Assembly: GCA_965263285.1 (NCBI GenBank)
Contig: CBDHHD010000004.1
Span: forward strand, 372,001 to 436,000
Reading direction: 5' to 3'
Length of the DNA stretch: 64,000 nt
Origin: JASGCP01 sp965263285
Lineage (GTDB): Bacteria; Bacteroidota; Bacteroidia; Chitinophagales; Chitinophagaceae
The notes beneath the pieces were generated by a model that was given only the letters and a program-made list of their open reading frames with translations, was not told the DNA's origin and ran no database searches. Below are positions 19,063 to 28,719 of this stretch, piece by piece. Made by a program: the position numbers and the translations under genes. Numbering within the stretch: position 1 is the stretch's first letter; the number at the start of each line of letters is the position of its first letter.

Positions 19063-19794
19063 ATGAACAGACAAATTTTTTCTTGGTTTAGTCATCGTTT
19101 AGAACAAGACATGCCCATTGTAGAATATGGACATTATGGATTTGTTTTATTACTCATTCCTACTGCAGCAGCAGATTTTTTAGAGTACGAACGATTTCAA
19201 ATGATAGATGCTTTAAGACCTTTTATTGACAGAGGCATGATTAAAGTGTACAGCATCAATAGTATGAATAATCAAAGCTGGATGAACAATAGCATGCACC
19301 CTCCCCATAAAGCTATTATTCAGAATCGATTTAATGAATATGTATTTAATGAAGTAATACCATTTATTCGTTCTAGAACGAGCAAACAAACTATGATATA
19401 CACTACAGGCGCTTCTTTTGGAGCACTACATGCTATGAATTTATTTTTAAAAAGACCTGATATTATTAATGGAGCTATTAGCATGAGTGGAGTATATGAT
19501 CTAACAGAATACACGAAAGGCTATTGGGACGATCAAGTATATTTTAATAGCCCCATGCATTATATACCCAACTTACATGATCATTCTTATCTAGAATCCA
19601 TAAGAAACTCTCATCACATACATGTCTATACAGGTAGTGGTTCGTATGAGGCACCTCATGAGAGTCATAGATTTTCTAATATACTTTGGAATAAAGGTAT
19701 TTGGAATAATTTAGATATCTGGGGACATGACATTCCCCATGATTGGTCAACTTGGAGAAGTATGTTACCTTATATCTTACATACAAAATTTTAA
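19063..19794 (+). CDS. Alpha/beta hydrolase, putative esterase family
   Basis: 243-residue protein resembling the putative-esterase (esterase D/IroE-like) alpha/beta hydrolases. The nucleophile elbow is GASFG (TTGASFGALHAMN), and a C-terminal HDIPHDWSTWRSML segment supplies the likely catalytic histidine. No signal peptide is seen, so it is probably cytoplasmic. It starts 41 nt after the preceding gene and may be co-transcribed with it. The substrate cannot be inferred. Confidence 0.75.
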   Translation: MNRQIFSWFSHRLEQDMPIVEYGHYGFVLLLIPTAAADFLEYERFQMIDALRPFIDRGMIKVYSINSMNNQSWMNNSMHPPHKAIIQNRFNEYVFNEVIPFIRSRTSKQTMIYTTGASFGALHAMNLFLKRPDIINGAISMSGVYDLTEYTKGYWDDQVYFNSPMHYIPNLHDHSYLESIRNSHHIHVYTGSGSYEAPHESHRFSNILWNKGIWNNLDIWGHDIPHDWSTWRSMLPYILHTKF

Positions 19795-19856
19795 CTATCT
19801 AGCATAGTTATAACAACCTTATCCTTATTGTAATTATATAATTTAAAAAAAATAAA

Positions 19857-20372
19857 ATGGCTTTAATTATTCCCCTTAATGGACATACCCCTCAAATTGG
19901 AAAAAATTGCTTTATTGCTCCTAATGCTACAATTATTGGGGATGTAGTAATTGGAGATAATTCTTCTATTTGGTTTAATGCCGTATTACGAGGCGATGTA
20001 GGTGCTATTCGAATTGGAGAAAATACCAATATACAAGATGGTGTTATTGTACATTCTACCTATCAAAAATCAAGTGTCTTAGTAGGCAATAATGTGTCTG
20101 TAGGACACCAAGCTATCTTGCATGGTTGTACTATTCAAGATAATACATTAGTAGGAATGAAAGCACTCATTATGGATTTGATAGTATTAAAAAGCTATTG
20201 TTATGTGGCTGCAGGAGCTGTTATGTTGGAAGGCACTATTACAGAAGAACATTGTATGTATGCTGGAATACCTGCAAAGAAAATAAAAGATGTTCCAAAA
20301 GAATTAATAAAAAGTGATATAGCGAATATCGCCAATCGATATATTATGTACGCAGATTGGTATAAGTTGTAA
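19857..20372 (+). CDS. Gamma-class carbonic anhydrase-like hexapeptide-repeat protein
   Basis: 171-residue left-handed beta-helix protein of the YrdA/PaaY/gamma-carbonic anhydrase group. Hexapeptide repeats run from about residue 10 to 130 (IGDVVIGDNSSIWFNAVLRGD), and three histidines at 66, 84 and 89 (VIVHSTYQ, VGHQAILHG) are the expected metal ligands. Members hydrate CO2 or have lost activity. It is preceded by an A-rich spacer with no clear Shine-Dalgarno, as is usual in this phylum. Family assignment is secure; catalytic activity is not shown by sequence alone. Confidence 0.88.
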   Translation: MALIIPLNGHTPQIGKNCFIAPNATIIGDVVIGDNSSIWFNAVLRGDVGAIRIGENTNIQDGVIVHSTYQKSSVLVGNNVSVGHQAILHGCTIQDNTLVGMKALIMDLIVLKSYCYVAAGAVMLEGTITEEHCMYAGIPAKKIKDVPKELIKSDIANIANRYIMYADWYKL

Positions 20373-20434
20373 CCATATAGACCTCTTGAAGATATATACT
20401 TAGGTTGTATTTTTTTTAAAAAAAAATCACTTTG

Positions 20435-21124
20435 CTATATAGGCTGTAATTCTCCAAACCAAAAACCCGTTTTATTTTGAGGTATAGAAGGGGAGGGGTA
20501 TGTACGATATACTATTTCTCCCATTTGTATTGGAATCGGATATTTGAATATAGGCCCATCATACACAAAGCTATGGAACTCGCCATTTTCCCCACATACA
20601 TCTACCCCATTAGGCAAATCGGCTAACAATGAACAATCTAATTCTCTTCCTACAAATGACTTGTCTAGAAATTGCTCATTTACACAAATGATTTTTGCTT
20701 TAAATCCAGTTTGTACAAATAACTGAAAGAGCGAAAGGCTATTTTCTTTCCATAAAGGAAAAAAGCCTTCAATAGAAGCATTCGTTAATTGTTTTTCTCT
20801 GTATATCTTTAAATCTTCTAAGAATATATCTCCAAAAACAGCTGTGGTAAAACCTCTATTCTTTAATGATTGCATCTTAGTTAAAGAAATTTGATTATAG
20901 TCTTCCATAGTAGGTGAAGTATCTAAGAATTCTATTGTTTCTAAAGTAATTTGCAATGAATTGGCTTGCGCTTGTACCCATTTTAATGCAACCCCATGCA
21001 TGGATACGCGTTGTAAAGGTTTACAAATAGCTGTTAATAGCAGCGTTACTTTTTTTTTATTTTGTAAAAGATGATAAAGAGCTAATGTAGAATCCTTCCC
21101 ACCACTCCAGTTCAGATACATCAT
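20435..21124 (-). CDS. Dph6-related (DUF71/COG2102) ATP pyrophosphatase, B12-associated type
   Basis: PP-loop ATP pyrophosphatase with SGGKDS at residues 7-12 and the C-terminal GENGEFHSF motif of the COG2102 family. In eukaryotes and archaea this family makes diphthamide. A bacterial subgroup clusters with vitamin B12 salvage genes and has been predicted to act on B12 precursors or amides. Here it lies 6 nt after a BtuF-like gene and ends an apparent three-gene minus-strand operon, which supports the B12-linked subgroup. The reaction itself is inferred from context. Confidence 0.78.
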   Translation of the reverse strand: MMYLNWSGGKDSTLALYHLLQNKKKVTLLLTAICKPLQRVSMHGVALKWVQAQANSLQITLETIEFLDTSPTMEDYNQISLTKMQSLKNRGFTTAVFGDIFLEDLKIYREKQLTNASIEGFFPLWKENSLSLFQLFVQTGFKAKIICVNEQFLDKSFVGRELDCSLLADLPNGVDVCGENGEFHSFVYDGPIFKYPIPIQMGEIVYRTYPSPSIPQNKTGFWFGELQPI

Positions 21125-21130
21125 AAAGTA

Positions 21131-22066
21131 TTATATTACTATGTTTAATGAACTGTATAATCGATATTTGTTTATAAGTGAAGAAATGGAGAATGGAATA
21201 TTATCATGGAATAGATATGATAACAGCTCAATTCCTTGCACTAGTGTTTCTGCAGAAGGTTGTGTAAATAAGTCAAAATCAACTATATATACTCTATTTT
21301 TCACTACTGCATTGATAGAATTCCAACCTGTTTTTTGTGATAGTAAATGCATCTCTTCGGTTGCCCTATCGGCATAAAAACCACAAGGAGCCACAATAAT
21401 AATATCGGGATTGTATTTTACTATCTTTTCAAAATCAATAACCATGCTATCTCCTGACGGATTTGATAGCATATCAACTCCTCCCGCATATCCAATTTGA
21501 TGGGGGATCCAATGACCACAATTATATATAGGATCTATCCATTCCAATAGAGAAACTCTTTTAACAGGTGCATGATATGCTCTTAACATATCGGTAACAT
21601 GGTATATACGGTTATATAATGATTTTACATATTGCCGTCCTTTTTCTTCTTGTTGCAATGCTTTTGCAATAGTCAAAGCGCTTTCTATAACATCTTGCAA
21701 GCTTGCAGGAGATATGCCAACTATTTGGGGTTGTTTCTTCAATTTAGTTACAGCACGCATGACGGTAGCAGTATCTATTTCACATACATCACAAATATCC
21801 TGTGTAAAAATAATATCTGGTTCAATTTCATGAAGCGTTTGCTCGTCTACTTTGTATAATGGCTTGCCTTCTTTTTTATAGGCAGAGAATAATATGTCAA
21901 TTTCTTTGCTTGTTAAGTGTTGTCCTTCTAATATGCATGAAATTAATATCCTTTTTTCTTTTCTGGCTACTAAAGGGCATTCAAAAGTAATACCATAGAG
22001 CATATCCTGTAATCCCATATCATACATCATTTGTGTAACAGCTGGGATAAAAGAACAAACACGCAT
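21131..22066 (-). CDS. BtuF-like cobalamin-binding protein (no signal peptide)
   Basis: Periplasmic-binding-protein fold of the BtuF/FecB type: RVCSFIPAVTQMMYDMGLQD at the N-terminus, a long middle helix, and DIIIVAPCGF/VVKNRVYIVD in the C-terminal lobe. Unlike canonical BtuF it begins directly with the mature domain and lacks a signal peptide or lipobox, as in a group of cytoplasm-predicted cobalamin-binding proteins. It is sandwiched between a multi-pass membrane protein and the DUF71 ATPase with gaps of 12 and 6 nt, consistent with one operon. Ligand assignment (corrinoid rather than haem or siderophore) is by similarity and context. Confidence 0.75.
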   Translation of the reverse strand: MRVCSFIPAVTQMMYDMGLQDMLYGITFECPLVARKEKRILISCILEGQHLTSKEIDILFSAYKKEGKPLYKVDEQTLHEIEPDIIFTQDICDVCEIDTATVMRAVTKLKKQPQIVGISPASLQDVIESALTIAKALQQEEKGRQYVKSLYNRIYHVTDMLRAYHAPVKRVSLLEWIDPIYNCGHWIPHQIGYAGGVDMLSNPSGDSMVIDFEKIVKYNPDIIIVAPCGFYADRATEEMHLLSQKTGWNSINAVVKNRVYIVDFDLFTQPSAETLVQGIELLSYLFHDNIPFSISSLINKYRLYSSLNIVI

Positions 22067-22078
22067 GATTGAAAATAT

Positions 22079-22669
22079 TTACATAGTTTGTGGATGTAAT
22101 TGCATAGAACGAATAGTTACCATACGACCTACGCTAAATAATATGGAGGTGGATACAATAGTACCTAATAAAAAGTTTTTTTCAAATGGAATAGCCGCTG
22201 TTAAGCAAGCAAGCCAGCCAGCCCAAGTGAGTGGGTATGTTATACCAGATAACCATACGCCTATATCAGCTACAATCCAATGTATAAAAACAATGCCTAT
22301 ACAAGATAATATGATATGAGAAATACTTTTTTGAGGTCGACCCCATTTCCCTACCAACACCATTAGCGCAAAAGCAATATAAACCCATATTTCTTCTAAT
22401 CTAAAAATTGTAAAATGATGATATACAATAAAACTATTAATATATATATCAGTAATAAATAGAACTAATAAAGGGAACAAAAATGACTTATAGCCTTTGA
22501 AATAAGCACCTCCAAATAAGGCAATACCTCCTAAAGCCGAGAAATTACTAAAGAAAAACAATGCAGGAATAGAAGCTACAACCACTCTCCAAACTGCTAT
22601 TATTACCAATAGTAAAAGTAAAGAGAATGAAGAATTCTTACCTAACATAGTAAAAGAATATTTATTCAT
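22079..22669 (-). CDS. Multi-pass membrane protein, DUF6580/ECF S-component-like
   Basis: 196 residues from the ATG at 22669; the in-frame upstream extension lies across a promoter-like box (TACCTTTG, 22691-22698 minus strand) and is rejected. About five or six membrane segments, with NFSALGGIALFGGAYFKG in the second segment, are reminiscent of small substrate-binding membrane subunits (ECF S-components) and of the DUF6580 family. It is the first gene of the apparent B12 operon, so a role in corrinoid uptake is plausible. No energising ATPase is encoded nearby. Confidence 0.6.
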   Translation of the reverse strand: MNKYSFTMLGKNSSFSLLLLLVIIAVWRVVVASIPALFFFSNFSALGGIALFGGAYFKGYKSFLFPLLVLFITDIYINSFIVYHHFTIFRLEEIWVYIAFALMVLVGKWGRPQKSISHIILSCIGIVFIHWIVADIGVWLSGITYPLTWAGWLACLTAAIPFEKNFLLGTIVSTSILFSVGRMVTIRSMQLHPQTM

Positions 22670-22737
22670 GTAGTTACAATTTTGATATAGCAAAGGTAAT
22701 AAATAAAAATGACATACCACTTATTTAATAAGTAATC

Positions 22738-23177
22738 GGCTACATCTTTTTTTGAGGTGCTGGAAGCATGGATTATTACATACATATAAACATGGAAATA
22801 ATAGGCAATATCTGATGAGAACTGCCCTCAGATAAAGAGCGTTACAAAACGAGGTGAGCGAAGCGACCAGCGAGAATGTGGAGGCGGACATTTTTATATA
22901 TGAATCGTTATGATGAGCATAAAGTATGTACATAAAAGATACCTATGGATAAGCTCATCATAACGATTCATACCTAACCGCCTCCCATTCATTCTCGCTA
23001 GCGTAGTGAGCCGTAGTTTTGTAGCTCTTTATCTGCAGGCTTGATTTTTTCTTTGTTTCTTTCTTTTGTATCAAGACAAAAGAAAGAAAAGGATATAAAG
23101 AATAAATGATGAACCTATACCTGAGTAATTACAAAAAATAAAAATACCTCCCCAGCACCTCAAAAAAAGAGATGGAC
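22738..23177 (+). mobile_element. Type A palindromic element with 8-bp target duplication
   Basis: 440 bp, from GGCTACATCTTTTTTTGAGG to AGCACCTCAAAAAAAGAGATGGAC, flanked by exact AAGTAATC repeats (22730-22737, 23178-23185). Full core. A TATCTTTG box on the minus strand (23187-23194) lies immediately to its right, so the insertion separated an older leftward promoter from the B12 operon, which keeps a second box at 22691-22698. The rest of 23195-23421 holds nothing recognisable. Confidence 0.9.
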
Positions 23178-23421
23178 AAGTAATCACAAAGATAATATAT
23201 TTCTATAACTACTCAGGTATTTAGATACCATTCATTTGTTAAAAATATCTTAATATCTAAAAAGAATTTAGCTAATTGAGTTTCAAATGTAAATATAAAA
23301 ATTTGTATAACGATTAGTAAATTAAAAAGGGTTAGTAGCTAAACAAACATGTTAAACTTATTCATATTTATTTCATATTTTAGCAATCCAAATAATTACT
23401 TTTTTTTAAAAATATTTTATA

Positions 23422-24216
23422 ATGCCCAAAAAAAACATATTCTATTATATAAAAGAAAAAACAAAAGACATAATTACTATAATAGTTTATCCAATTATAA
23501 AAAAAATTTATTTTAGAAAATATCTTCCCGCTGTAGTTCAACATAATCAGTACTTTTATCAAAAAGAAACAGGCACTTATTGCCCATGGTTAAATGATAC
23601 AGCATTTTTAGAAACATATCAGTCTATCAAAGAAGGTAAAAAAACAATGGTAGATATAAATAAAATTTATGAGTTATGGACATTAACAAAACAGATGGTT
23701 AGTCAACCTAATCTTGGCGCTTTTTTAGAAATAGGGGTATGGCGAGGAGGTACAGCAGCCATAATTGCCAAACAATTATCACTATCTAATGCTTCTGTCC
23801 CCTTTTATCTTGCAGATACTTTTATGGGTGTTCCTAAAGCAGGAGCAGATGATCCTAATTATAAAGGGGGAGAACATGCAGATACTACACAACAAGAAGT
23901 AGAAGATTTAGTGTTGCCTCTTTATAAAAATATCTCTATATTAACAGGCATTTTCCCCGATCAAACAGCACATAACCTACCTATAGATATACGATTCTCT
24001 TATTGTCATATAGATGTGGATGTATATAAATCAGCACAAGACATTGTAGATTATGTTTGGCCCAAATTAAATATAGGAGGCGTTATTGTATTTGACGATT
24101 ATGGTTGTATCTATACGCAAGGTGTTACTACATATGTAAATTCTATTAAAGATAAATCTGATAGAATATTTATTTACAATTCTAATCAACATGGAATTTT
24201 AATTAAGATAGCTTAG
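23422..24216 (+). CDS. TylF/MycF-type SAM-dependent O-methyltransferase
   Basis: 264 residues. The N-terminal 30 residues are basic and hydrophobic, followed by a class I methyltransferase core: SAM motif I LEIGVWRGGTAAIIA, the acidic DTFMGVPKAG loop, and the metal-site-like HIDVDVYKSAQDIVDYVWPKL plus FDDYGCIYTQGVT segment typical of TylF/macrocin O-methyltransferases. These act on sugars of natural products or surface glycans. Here the gene stands alone between repeats, so the substrate is unknown. Confidence 0.82.
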   Translation: MPKKNIFYYIKEKTKDIITIIVYPIIKKIYFRKYLPAVVQHNQYFYQKETGTYCPWLNDTAFLETYQSIKEGKKTMVDINKIYELWTLTKQMVSQPNLGAFLEIGVWRGGTAAIIAKQLSLSNASVPFYLADTFMGVPKAGADDPNYKGGEHADTTQQEVEDLVLPLYKNISILTGIFPDQTAHNLPIDIRFSYCHIDVDVYKSAQDIVDYVWPKLNIGGVIVFDDYGCIYTQGVTTYVNSIKDKSDRIFIYNSNQHGILIKIA

Positions 24217-24264
24217 TTTTATCTACATGGCTTTCTTTTGTATTAAAACGAAAGAAAGAAAAAG

Positions 24265-24703
24265 GGCTACATCTTTTTTTGAGGTGCTGGAAGCATAGAT
24301 TATTAAATAAATATAAACATGGAAATAATAGGAAATATTTGATGAGGACTGCCCTCAGGTAAAGAGCGTTACAAAACGAGGTGAGCGAAGCGACCAGCGA
24401 GAATGTGGGGCGGAAGTTTTTATATATGAATCGTTATGATGAGCATAAAGTATTTATATAAAAGATCACTATGGATAAGCTCATCATAACGATTCATACC
24501 TAACCGCCTCCCCTTCATTCTCGCTAGCGTAGCGAGCCGTAGTTTTGTAGCTCTTTATCTGCAGGCTTGATTTTTTCTTTGTTTCTTTCTTTTGTATCAA
24601 GACAAAAGAAAGAAAAGGATATAAAAAATAAATGATGAACCTATACCTGAGTAATTACAAAAAACACAAATACATCCCCCGGCACCTCAAAAAAGATGTA
24701 GAC
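24265..24703 (+). repeat. Type A palindromic element
   Basis: 439 bp with both ends (GGCTACATCTTTTTTTGAGG; GGCACCTCAAAAAAGATGTAGAC) and the full core. No exact target duplication; the left flank is itself an AAGAAAGAAAAAG sequence similar to the element interior. It fills the gap between the methyltransferase and ferredoxin genes. Confidence 0.85.
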
Positions 24704-24754
24704 AAGATATAATCAATATTGTAAAAACTAAAATAATAATATAAAAAATACATT

Positions 24755-24762
24755 TATCTTTG
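24755..24762 (+). promoter_or_regulatory. -7 box of the ferredoxin gene
   Basis: TATCTTTG, consensus TAnnTTTG, 37 nt before the ATG. Confidence 0.6.
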
Positions 24763-24799
24763 AATTTTAATTTATTTACTAACTCAATCTTTATATTTT

Positions 24800-25153
24800 A
24801 TGTCTATTAAAATAACAGATGAATGTATTAATTGCGGGGCTTGTGAACCTGAATGCCCTAATAACGCTATTTATGAAGGTGGGGTAGAGTGGAGAATTGC
24901 CGATGGCACAACTGCAAAAGGTAATTTTACATTAATGGATGGCACTATTGTAGATGTTGATGTAAAACATGCACCTATTGCAAATGATGTATATTATATT
25001 ACACCCAATAAATGCACAGAATGCCAAGGATTTCATGAAGAACCACAATGTGCATCTGTTTGCCCTGTTGACTGTTGCATACCTGATGATTTATATAAAG
25101 AAACAATTGATCAGTTGTTGTTAAAAAAAGAGAGATTACATGTTTCTCTATAA
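24800..25153 (+). CDS. 4Fe-4S dicluster ferredoxin
   Basis: 117-residue two-cluster ferredoxin. The first cluster motif is CINCGACEPEC near the N-terminus; the second is CTECQGFHEEPQCASVCPVDC at about residues 74-94, with the longer spacing typical of YfhL/Alvin-type ferredoxins. Between them is an insert of about 45 residues. It transfers electrons in the cytoplasm; its partner is not encoded next to it. It is monocistronic between two palindromic elements, with its own promoter box. Confidence 0.9.
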   Translation: MSIKITDECINCGACEPECPNNAIYEGGVEWRIADGTTAKGNFTLMDGTIVDVDVKHAPIANDVYYITPNKCTECQGFHEEPQCASVCPVDCCIPDDLYKETIDQLLLKKERLHVSL

Positions 25154-25182
25154 TTTTTTTAAAAGATGTAGCCACAAAAAAA

Positions 25183-25623
25183 AGGCTATGGCTTTTTTTG
25201 AGGTGCTGGAAGCATGGATTATTACATACATATAAACATGGAAATAATAGAAAATATCTGATGAGGACTGCCCTCAGATAAAGAGCGTTACAAAACGAGG
25301 TGAGCTAAGCGACCAGCGAGAATGTGGAGGTGGACATTTTTATATATGAATCGTTATGATGAGCATAAAGTATGTACATAAAAGATCACTATGGATAAGC
25401 TCATCATAACGATTCATACCTAACCGTCTCCACTTCATTCTCGCTAGCGTAGCGAGCCGTAGTTTTGTAGCTCTTTATCTGCAGGCTTGATTTTTTATAT
25501 CTTTTTCTTTCTTTTGTCTTGATACAAAAGAAAGAAAAAGATATAAAAAATAGATTATGAACCTATACCTGAGTAATTACAAAAACATAAATACCCCCCA
25601 GCACCTCAAAAAAAGATGTAGCT
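25183..25623 (+). mobile_element. Type A palindromic element
   Basis: About 441 bp between the ferredoxin and atpG genes. Ends AGGCTATGGCTTTTTTTGAG and AGCACCTCAAAAAAAGATGTAGCT, with probable 8-bp duplication CAAAAAAA (25175-25182, 25624-25631). The full core is present, with an inverted TTTTTCTTTCTTTTGTC segment as a local variant. Confidence 0.85.
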
Positions 25624-25661
25624 CAAAAAAACTATCTTAATAAAATAACGAGGAATAGTTA

Positions 25662-25669
25662 TATATTTG
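25662..25669 (+). promoter_or_regulatory. -7 box of atpG
   Basis: TATATTTG, 28 nt before the atpG ATG. Confidence 0.5.
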
Positions 25670-25697
25670 TATTTTTTATTAATTAATTGTTATAACT

Positions 25698-26576
25698 ATG
25701 GCAGGGCAATTAAAAGAAGTTAGAAGTAGAATCAAAAGTGTACAAAGTACACAGCAAATAACAAAAGCAATGAAGATGGTGAGCGCAGCAAAATTAAGAA
25801 AATCGCAAGATGCGATTATTCAAATGCGTCCTTATGCAAATAAATTAAAAGATATTTTAAATAATATCATTGGAAGTGTAGATACGATAGAAGGATTAAG
25901 TGTTGCAGAGGAAAGAAAAATAGAAAGAGTATTGCTCATTGTTATCTCAAGCGACAGAGGACTTTGTGGAGCATATAATACCAATATCGTGAAATTAACC
26001 AAACAACACATAGCAACTCATTATGCATCACAAAATGAAAAGGGTAATGTTTCAATATGGAATGTAGGAAAAAAAGGATATGAATCTCTCTCTCGCTCGT
26101 CTTATAAAACTGATGAATCATTTAAAGATATCTTTCTTTCTCTCTCTTTCAGTGCTGTAAAAAAAATGGCTGAAAAAGCTATTATGTTATTTGAATCTAG
26201 ACAAGTAGATAAGATAGAAATTGTCTATAGCGAATTCAAGAATGCCGCTTCACAACAATTTGTAGTAGAATCTTTTTTACCAGTACAAAAGATAAATGCA
26301 CAAAAGAAACGCAAACAAGATTTTATTTTTCAACCCCAACAAGAAACACTTATCCATGTATTAATACCTAAGATATTAAATACACAGTTATATAAATCTA
26401 TTTTAGATGCACAAGCAAGTGAACATGGTGCTAGGATGACTGCAATGGATAAGGCAAGTGAAAATGCAAATGAATTATTAAAAACACTAAAGATTTCTTA
26501 TAATAGAGCAAGGCAAGCAGCTATTACAACAGAATTAACTGAAATAGTAAGTGGCGCTGCTGCATTAAATAGTTAA
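25698..26576 (+). CDS. atpG: F1 ATP synthase gamma subunit
   Basis: Rotor shaft subunit of F-type ATP synthase. N-terminal helix LKEVRSRIKSVQSTQQITKA and MKMVSAAKLRKSQ, and C-terminal helix AMDKASENANELLKTLKISYNRARQAAITTEL, are classic; 292 residues is normal. No other atp gene is adjacent, although in many bacteria atpG follows atpA. It has its own promoter box and is followed after 16 nt by scpB, so the atp operon has been broken up in this lineage. Confidence 0.96.
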   Translation: MAGQLKEVRSRIKSVQSTQQITKAMKMVSAAKLRKSQDAIIQMRPYANKLKDILNNIIGSVDTIEGLSVAEERKIERVLLIVISSDRGLCGAYNTNIVKLTKQHIATHYASQNEKGNVSIWNVGKKGYESLSRSSYKTDESFKDIFLSLSFSAVKKMAEKAIMLFESRQVDKIEIVYSEFKNAASQQFVVESFLPVQKINAQKKRKQDFIFQPQQETLIHVLIPKILNTQLYKSILDAQASEHGARMTAMDKASENANELLKTLKISYNRARQAAITTELTEIVSGAAALNS

Positions 26577-26592
26577 ATTTTTGAATTACGAC

Positions 26593-27219
26593 ATGGAATT
26601 ATCAACTATTATACCACATATAGAGGCGCTTATATTTGCGCATGATAAACCTTTAACAGTAATAGATATAACATTAATTATTAATCAAGCATTTGAATTA
26701 GCAGAAGAGGAAAAAATAACAACTGAGCAAGTGATTTCTTGTATAGAAGGTGTTCAAGAAAAATATAGTAGCGACTTTTACGCCTTTGAAGTAAGAGAAG
26801 TAGGAGGGGGGTTCCAATTCCTTACTAAACCTATCTATCATAAAACAATTTTAGAATTACAAGGTAATAAGCATTTAAAAAAGCTATCTACAGCGGCCAT
26901 GGAAACATTAGCTATTATAGCGTATAAGCAACCTATTTCTAAAGGAGAAATAGAAACTATTCGAGGAGTGAATTGCGACTATAGTATTCAAAAACTACTA
27001 GAAAAAGAGTTGATTATTATTAGTGGACGCCATGAGAACTTACCAGGACAGCCTTTGCATTATTCCATTTCTACTTCATTTATGAACTATTTTGGGATTA
27101 ACTCTATTGATGAATTACCTAAGCTAAGCGATATCCAGCCCATAGATTTAGAATTGTCAAAATACACTCCCGTATCTACTCCCGCTAACAACACAAATAG
27201 TGAAATAACTACTGAATAA
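26593..27219 (+). CDS. scpB: Segregation and condensation protein B
   Basis: Kleisin-associated winged-helix subunit of the SMC-ScpAB condensin. EALIFAHDKPLT at the N-terminus and the conserved LSTAAMETLAIIAYKQPISKGEIETIRGVNCDYSIQKLL core are diagnostic. ATG at 26593 is preferred to the in-frame TTG at 26581, giving 208 residues. It lies directly behind atpG and is likely co-transcribed; scpA is not nearby. Confidence 0.93.
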   Translation: MELSTIIPHIEALIFAHDKPLTVIDITLIINQAFELAEEEKITTEQVISCIEGVQEKYSSDFYAFEVREVGGGFQFLTKPIYHKTILELQGNKHLKKLSTAAMETLAIIAYKQPISKGEIETIRGVNCDYSIQKLLEKELIIISGRHENLPGQPLHYSISTSFMNYFGINSIDELPKLSDIQPIDLELSKYTPVSTPANNTNSEITTE

Positions 27220-27237
27220 ATATTTCTGTTTTACTGT

Positions 27238-28692
27238 CTATATATACCAATTCTCTTTATTCGTATGTACAACAGTGGGTATAGTATTATATTTATTTCT
27301 CAAGTGTCTTGCTGTTTCTTCAGCAGCAAATACGCTTCTATGTTGCCCCCCCGTACAACCAAATAGAATTAACAAATGTGAGAACTTTCGATGAATATAG
27401 TTTTCTACTGACATATCAATAATATCCCATGCGCTATTTAGATAAATATTCATTTGTGTATGAAAAAATAAAAAATCTTTAACGGGTTGATCTAAACCAG
27501 TCATTTTTTTATATTCTTCTATACGCCCTGGATTTAAAATACTTCGCATATCAAATACAAAGCCACCACCATTACCATGTGGGTCGGGTGGAATAGAGTT
27601 ACGATAACTAAAACTTTCAATAGTTATTTGTAAGGGATGCTCCTTAGTTATTTGCTGAGGAGTGTATTTCTTTATAATAGATGGACTAGTTATTTGTTCT
27701 AATATCCGTTGAAATGTAGGAATGGATAATGGCAAATTAACATTATTCATAAACAATTGTAAATTTCTAAGTGCTAAAGGAATACTCGTTAAGAAATGAG
27801 CTTTCCTTTCAAATAAACCTCTAAATCCGTATGCACCTAATACTTGTAATAATCGTATAAATACTAATCCATTATATTCTTGTGTGAACTTTTCTATATC
27901 TAATGAGGAAGACAAGATCAATTGCACTTCTTTTGTATAATGTTGAAATAATGTATGCTTCCATTCTTCAGGCAGATTAGCCTTTGCTTGCCATAACAAA
28001 CTAGCTACATCATATTGTATATTTCCCATCATACCTCCTTGATAATCAATAAAATAAGGTTTTTCATGATGAATCATAATATTTCTGCTTTGAAAATCTC
28101 GAAACATAAAGTATTGATATGAGGAAGGGCTTAATAAAGCACTTATTTTATCAAAATCCTTTAGCAGATCTTGTTTATCATAAGGGATTTGTAAGGGATC
28201 TAAGAAATAATATTTAAAATACAACAAATCGCTTATAATTGATTCTTTTCCAAATATCTTCGTAGCAATACACTGATGATAATCTAACGCTTGATGTCCT
28301 TTTATTTGCATATATGCTAATTGTGAAAGGGATTGTTTAAAGTAATCATATACTTCATGTACATATCCCTTTTCTTCTAATAGTTGCAAAAGAGAACAGG
28401 AACCAAGATCTTCTTGTATATAACTTGTTTTTTGTGGATGAACCATATAAATATTTGGTACAGGTATATTTTGAGAGATAAAATAGCGAGAGAAATATAT
28501 AAAAGTTGTATTTTCTTGTATATGTTCGTTATAGGTACCAATATAAGATTGGTTTTTAAAATATATTCTAAAATAGCTTCTATTGCTACCGCTTATTTGC
28601 AATGGAGTAATTTTGTCTAATGCCTGTCCCTTCCATTTTTTAAATAGATCAATTATTTCTTTTTCTTGTGGATAGGTATTAGATAAAGGCAT
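27238..28692 (-). CDS. Aminoglycoside-phosphotransferase-like kinase fused to RapZ C-terminal domain
   Basis: 484-residue two-domain protein. Residues 1 to about 330 have the APH/AmgK kinase fold, with the catalytic FRDFQSRNIMI loop and the metal-binding YFIDYQGGMMG (DFG-like) followed by YDVASLL. Residues about 370-484 match the RapZ C-terminal domain (FVFDMRSILNPGR, then LFGCTGGQHRSVFAAE), which binds GlcN6P-related signals and RNA in other bacteria. This fusion is a Bacteroidota arrangement; AmgK-type kinases phosphorylate cell-wall amino sugars, which would fit, but the substrate is inferred. The upstream HAD gene is 27 nt away and probably in the same operon. Confidence 0.82.
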   Translation of the reverse strand: MPLSNTYPQEKEIIDLFKKWKGQALDKITPLQISGSNRSYFRIYFKNQSYIGTYNEHIQENTTFIYFSRYFISQNIPVPNIYMVHPQKTSYIQEDLGSCSLLQLLEEKGYVHEVYDYFKQSLSQLAYMQIKGHQALDYHQCIATKIFGKESIISDLLYFKYYFLDPLQIPYDKQDLLKDFDKISALLSPSSYQYFMFRDFQSRNIMIHHEKPYFIDYQGGMMGNIQYDVASLLWQAKANLPEEWKHTLFQHYTKEVQLILSSSLDIEKFTQEYNGLVFIRLLQVLGAYGFRGLFERKAHFLTSIPLALRNLQLFMNNVNLPLSIPTFQRILEQITSPSIIKKYTPQQITKEHPLQITIESFSYRNSIPPDPHGNGGGFVFDMRSILNPGRIEEYKKMTGLDQPVKDFLFFHTQMNIYLNSAWDIIDMSVENYIHRKFSHLLILFGCTGGQHRSVFAAEETARHLRNKYNTIPTVVHTNKENWYI

Positions 28693-28719
28693 AAAATAGT
28701 ATCAATATTGTTTTAATAA

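Noticed and set aside
22700..22720. Longer start of the DUF6580-like gene at 22720
   Set aside because: It would cover the TACCTTTG box at 22691-22698 and adds a non-conserved N-terminus; ATG 22669 fits better.
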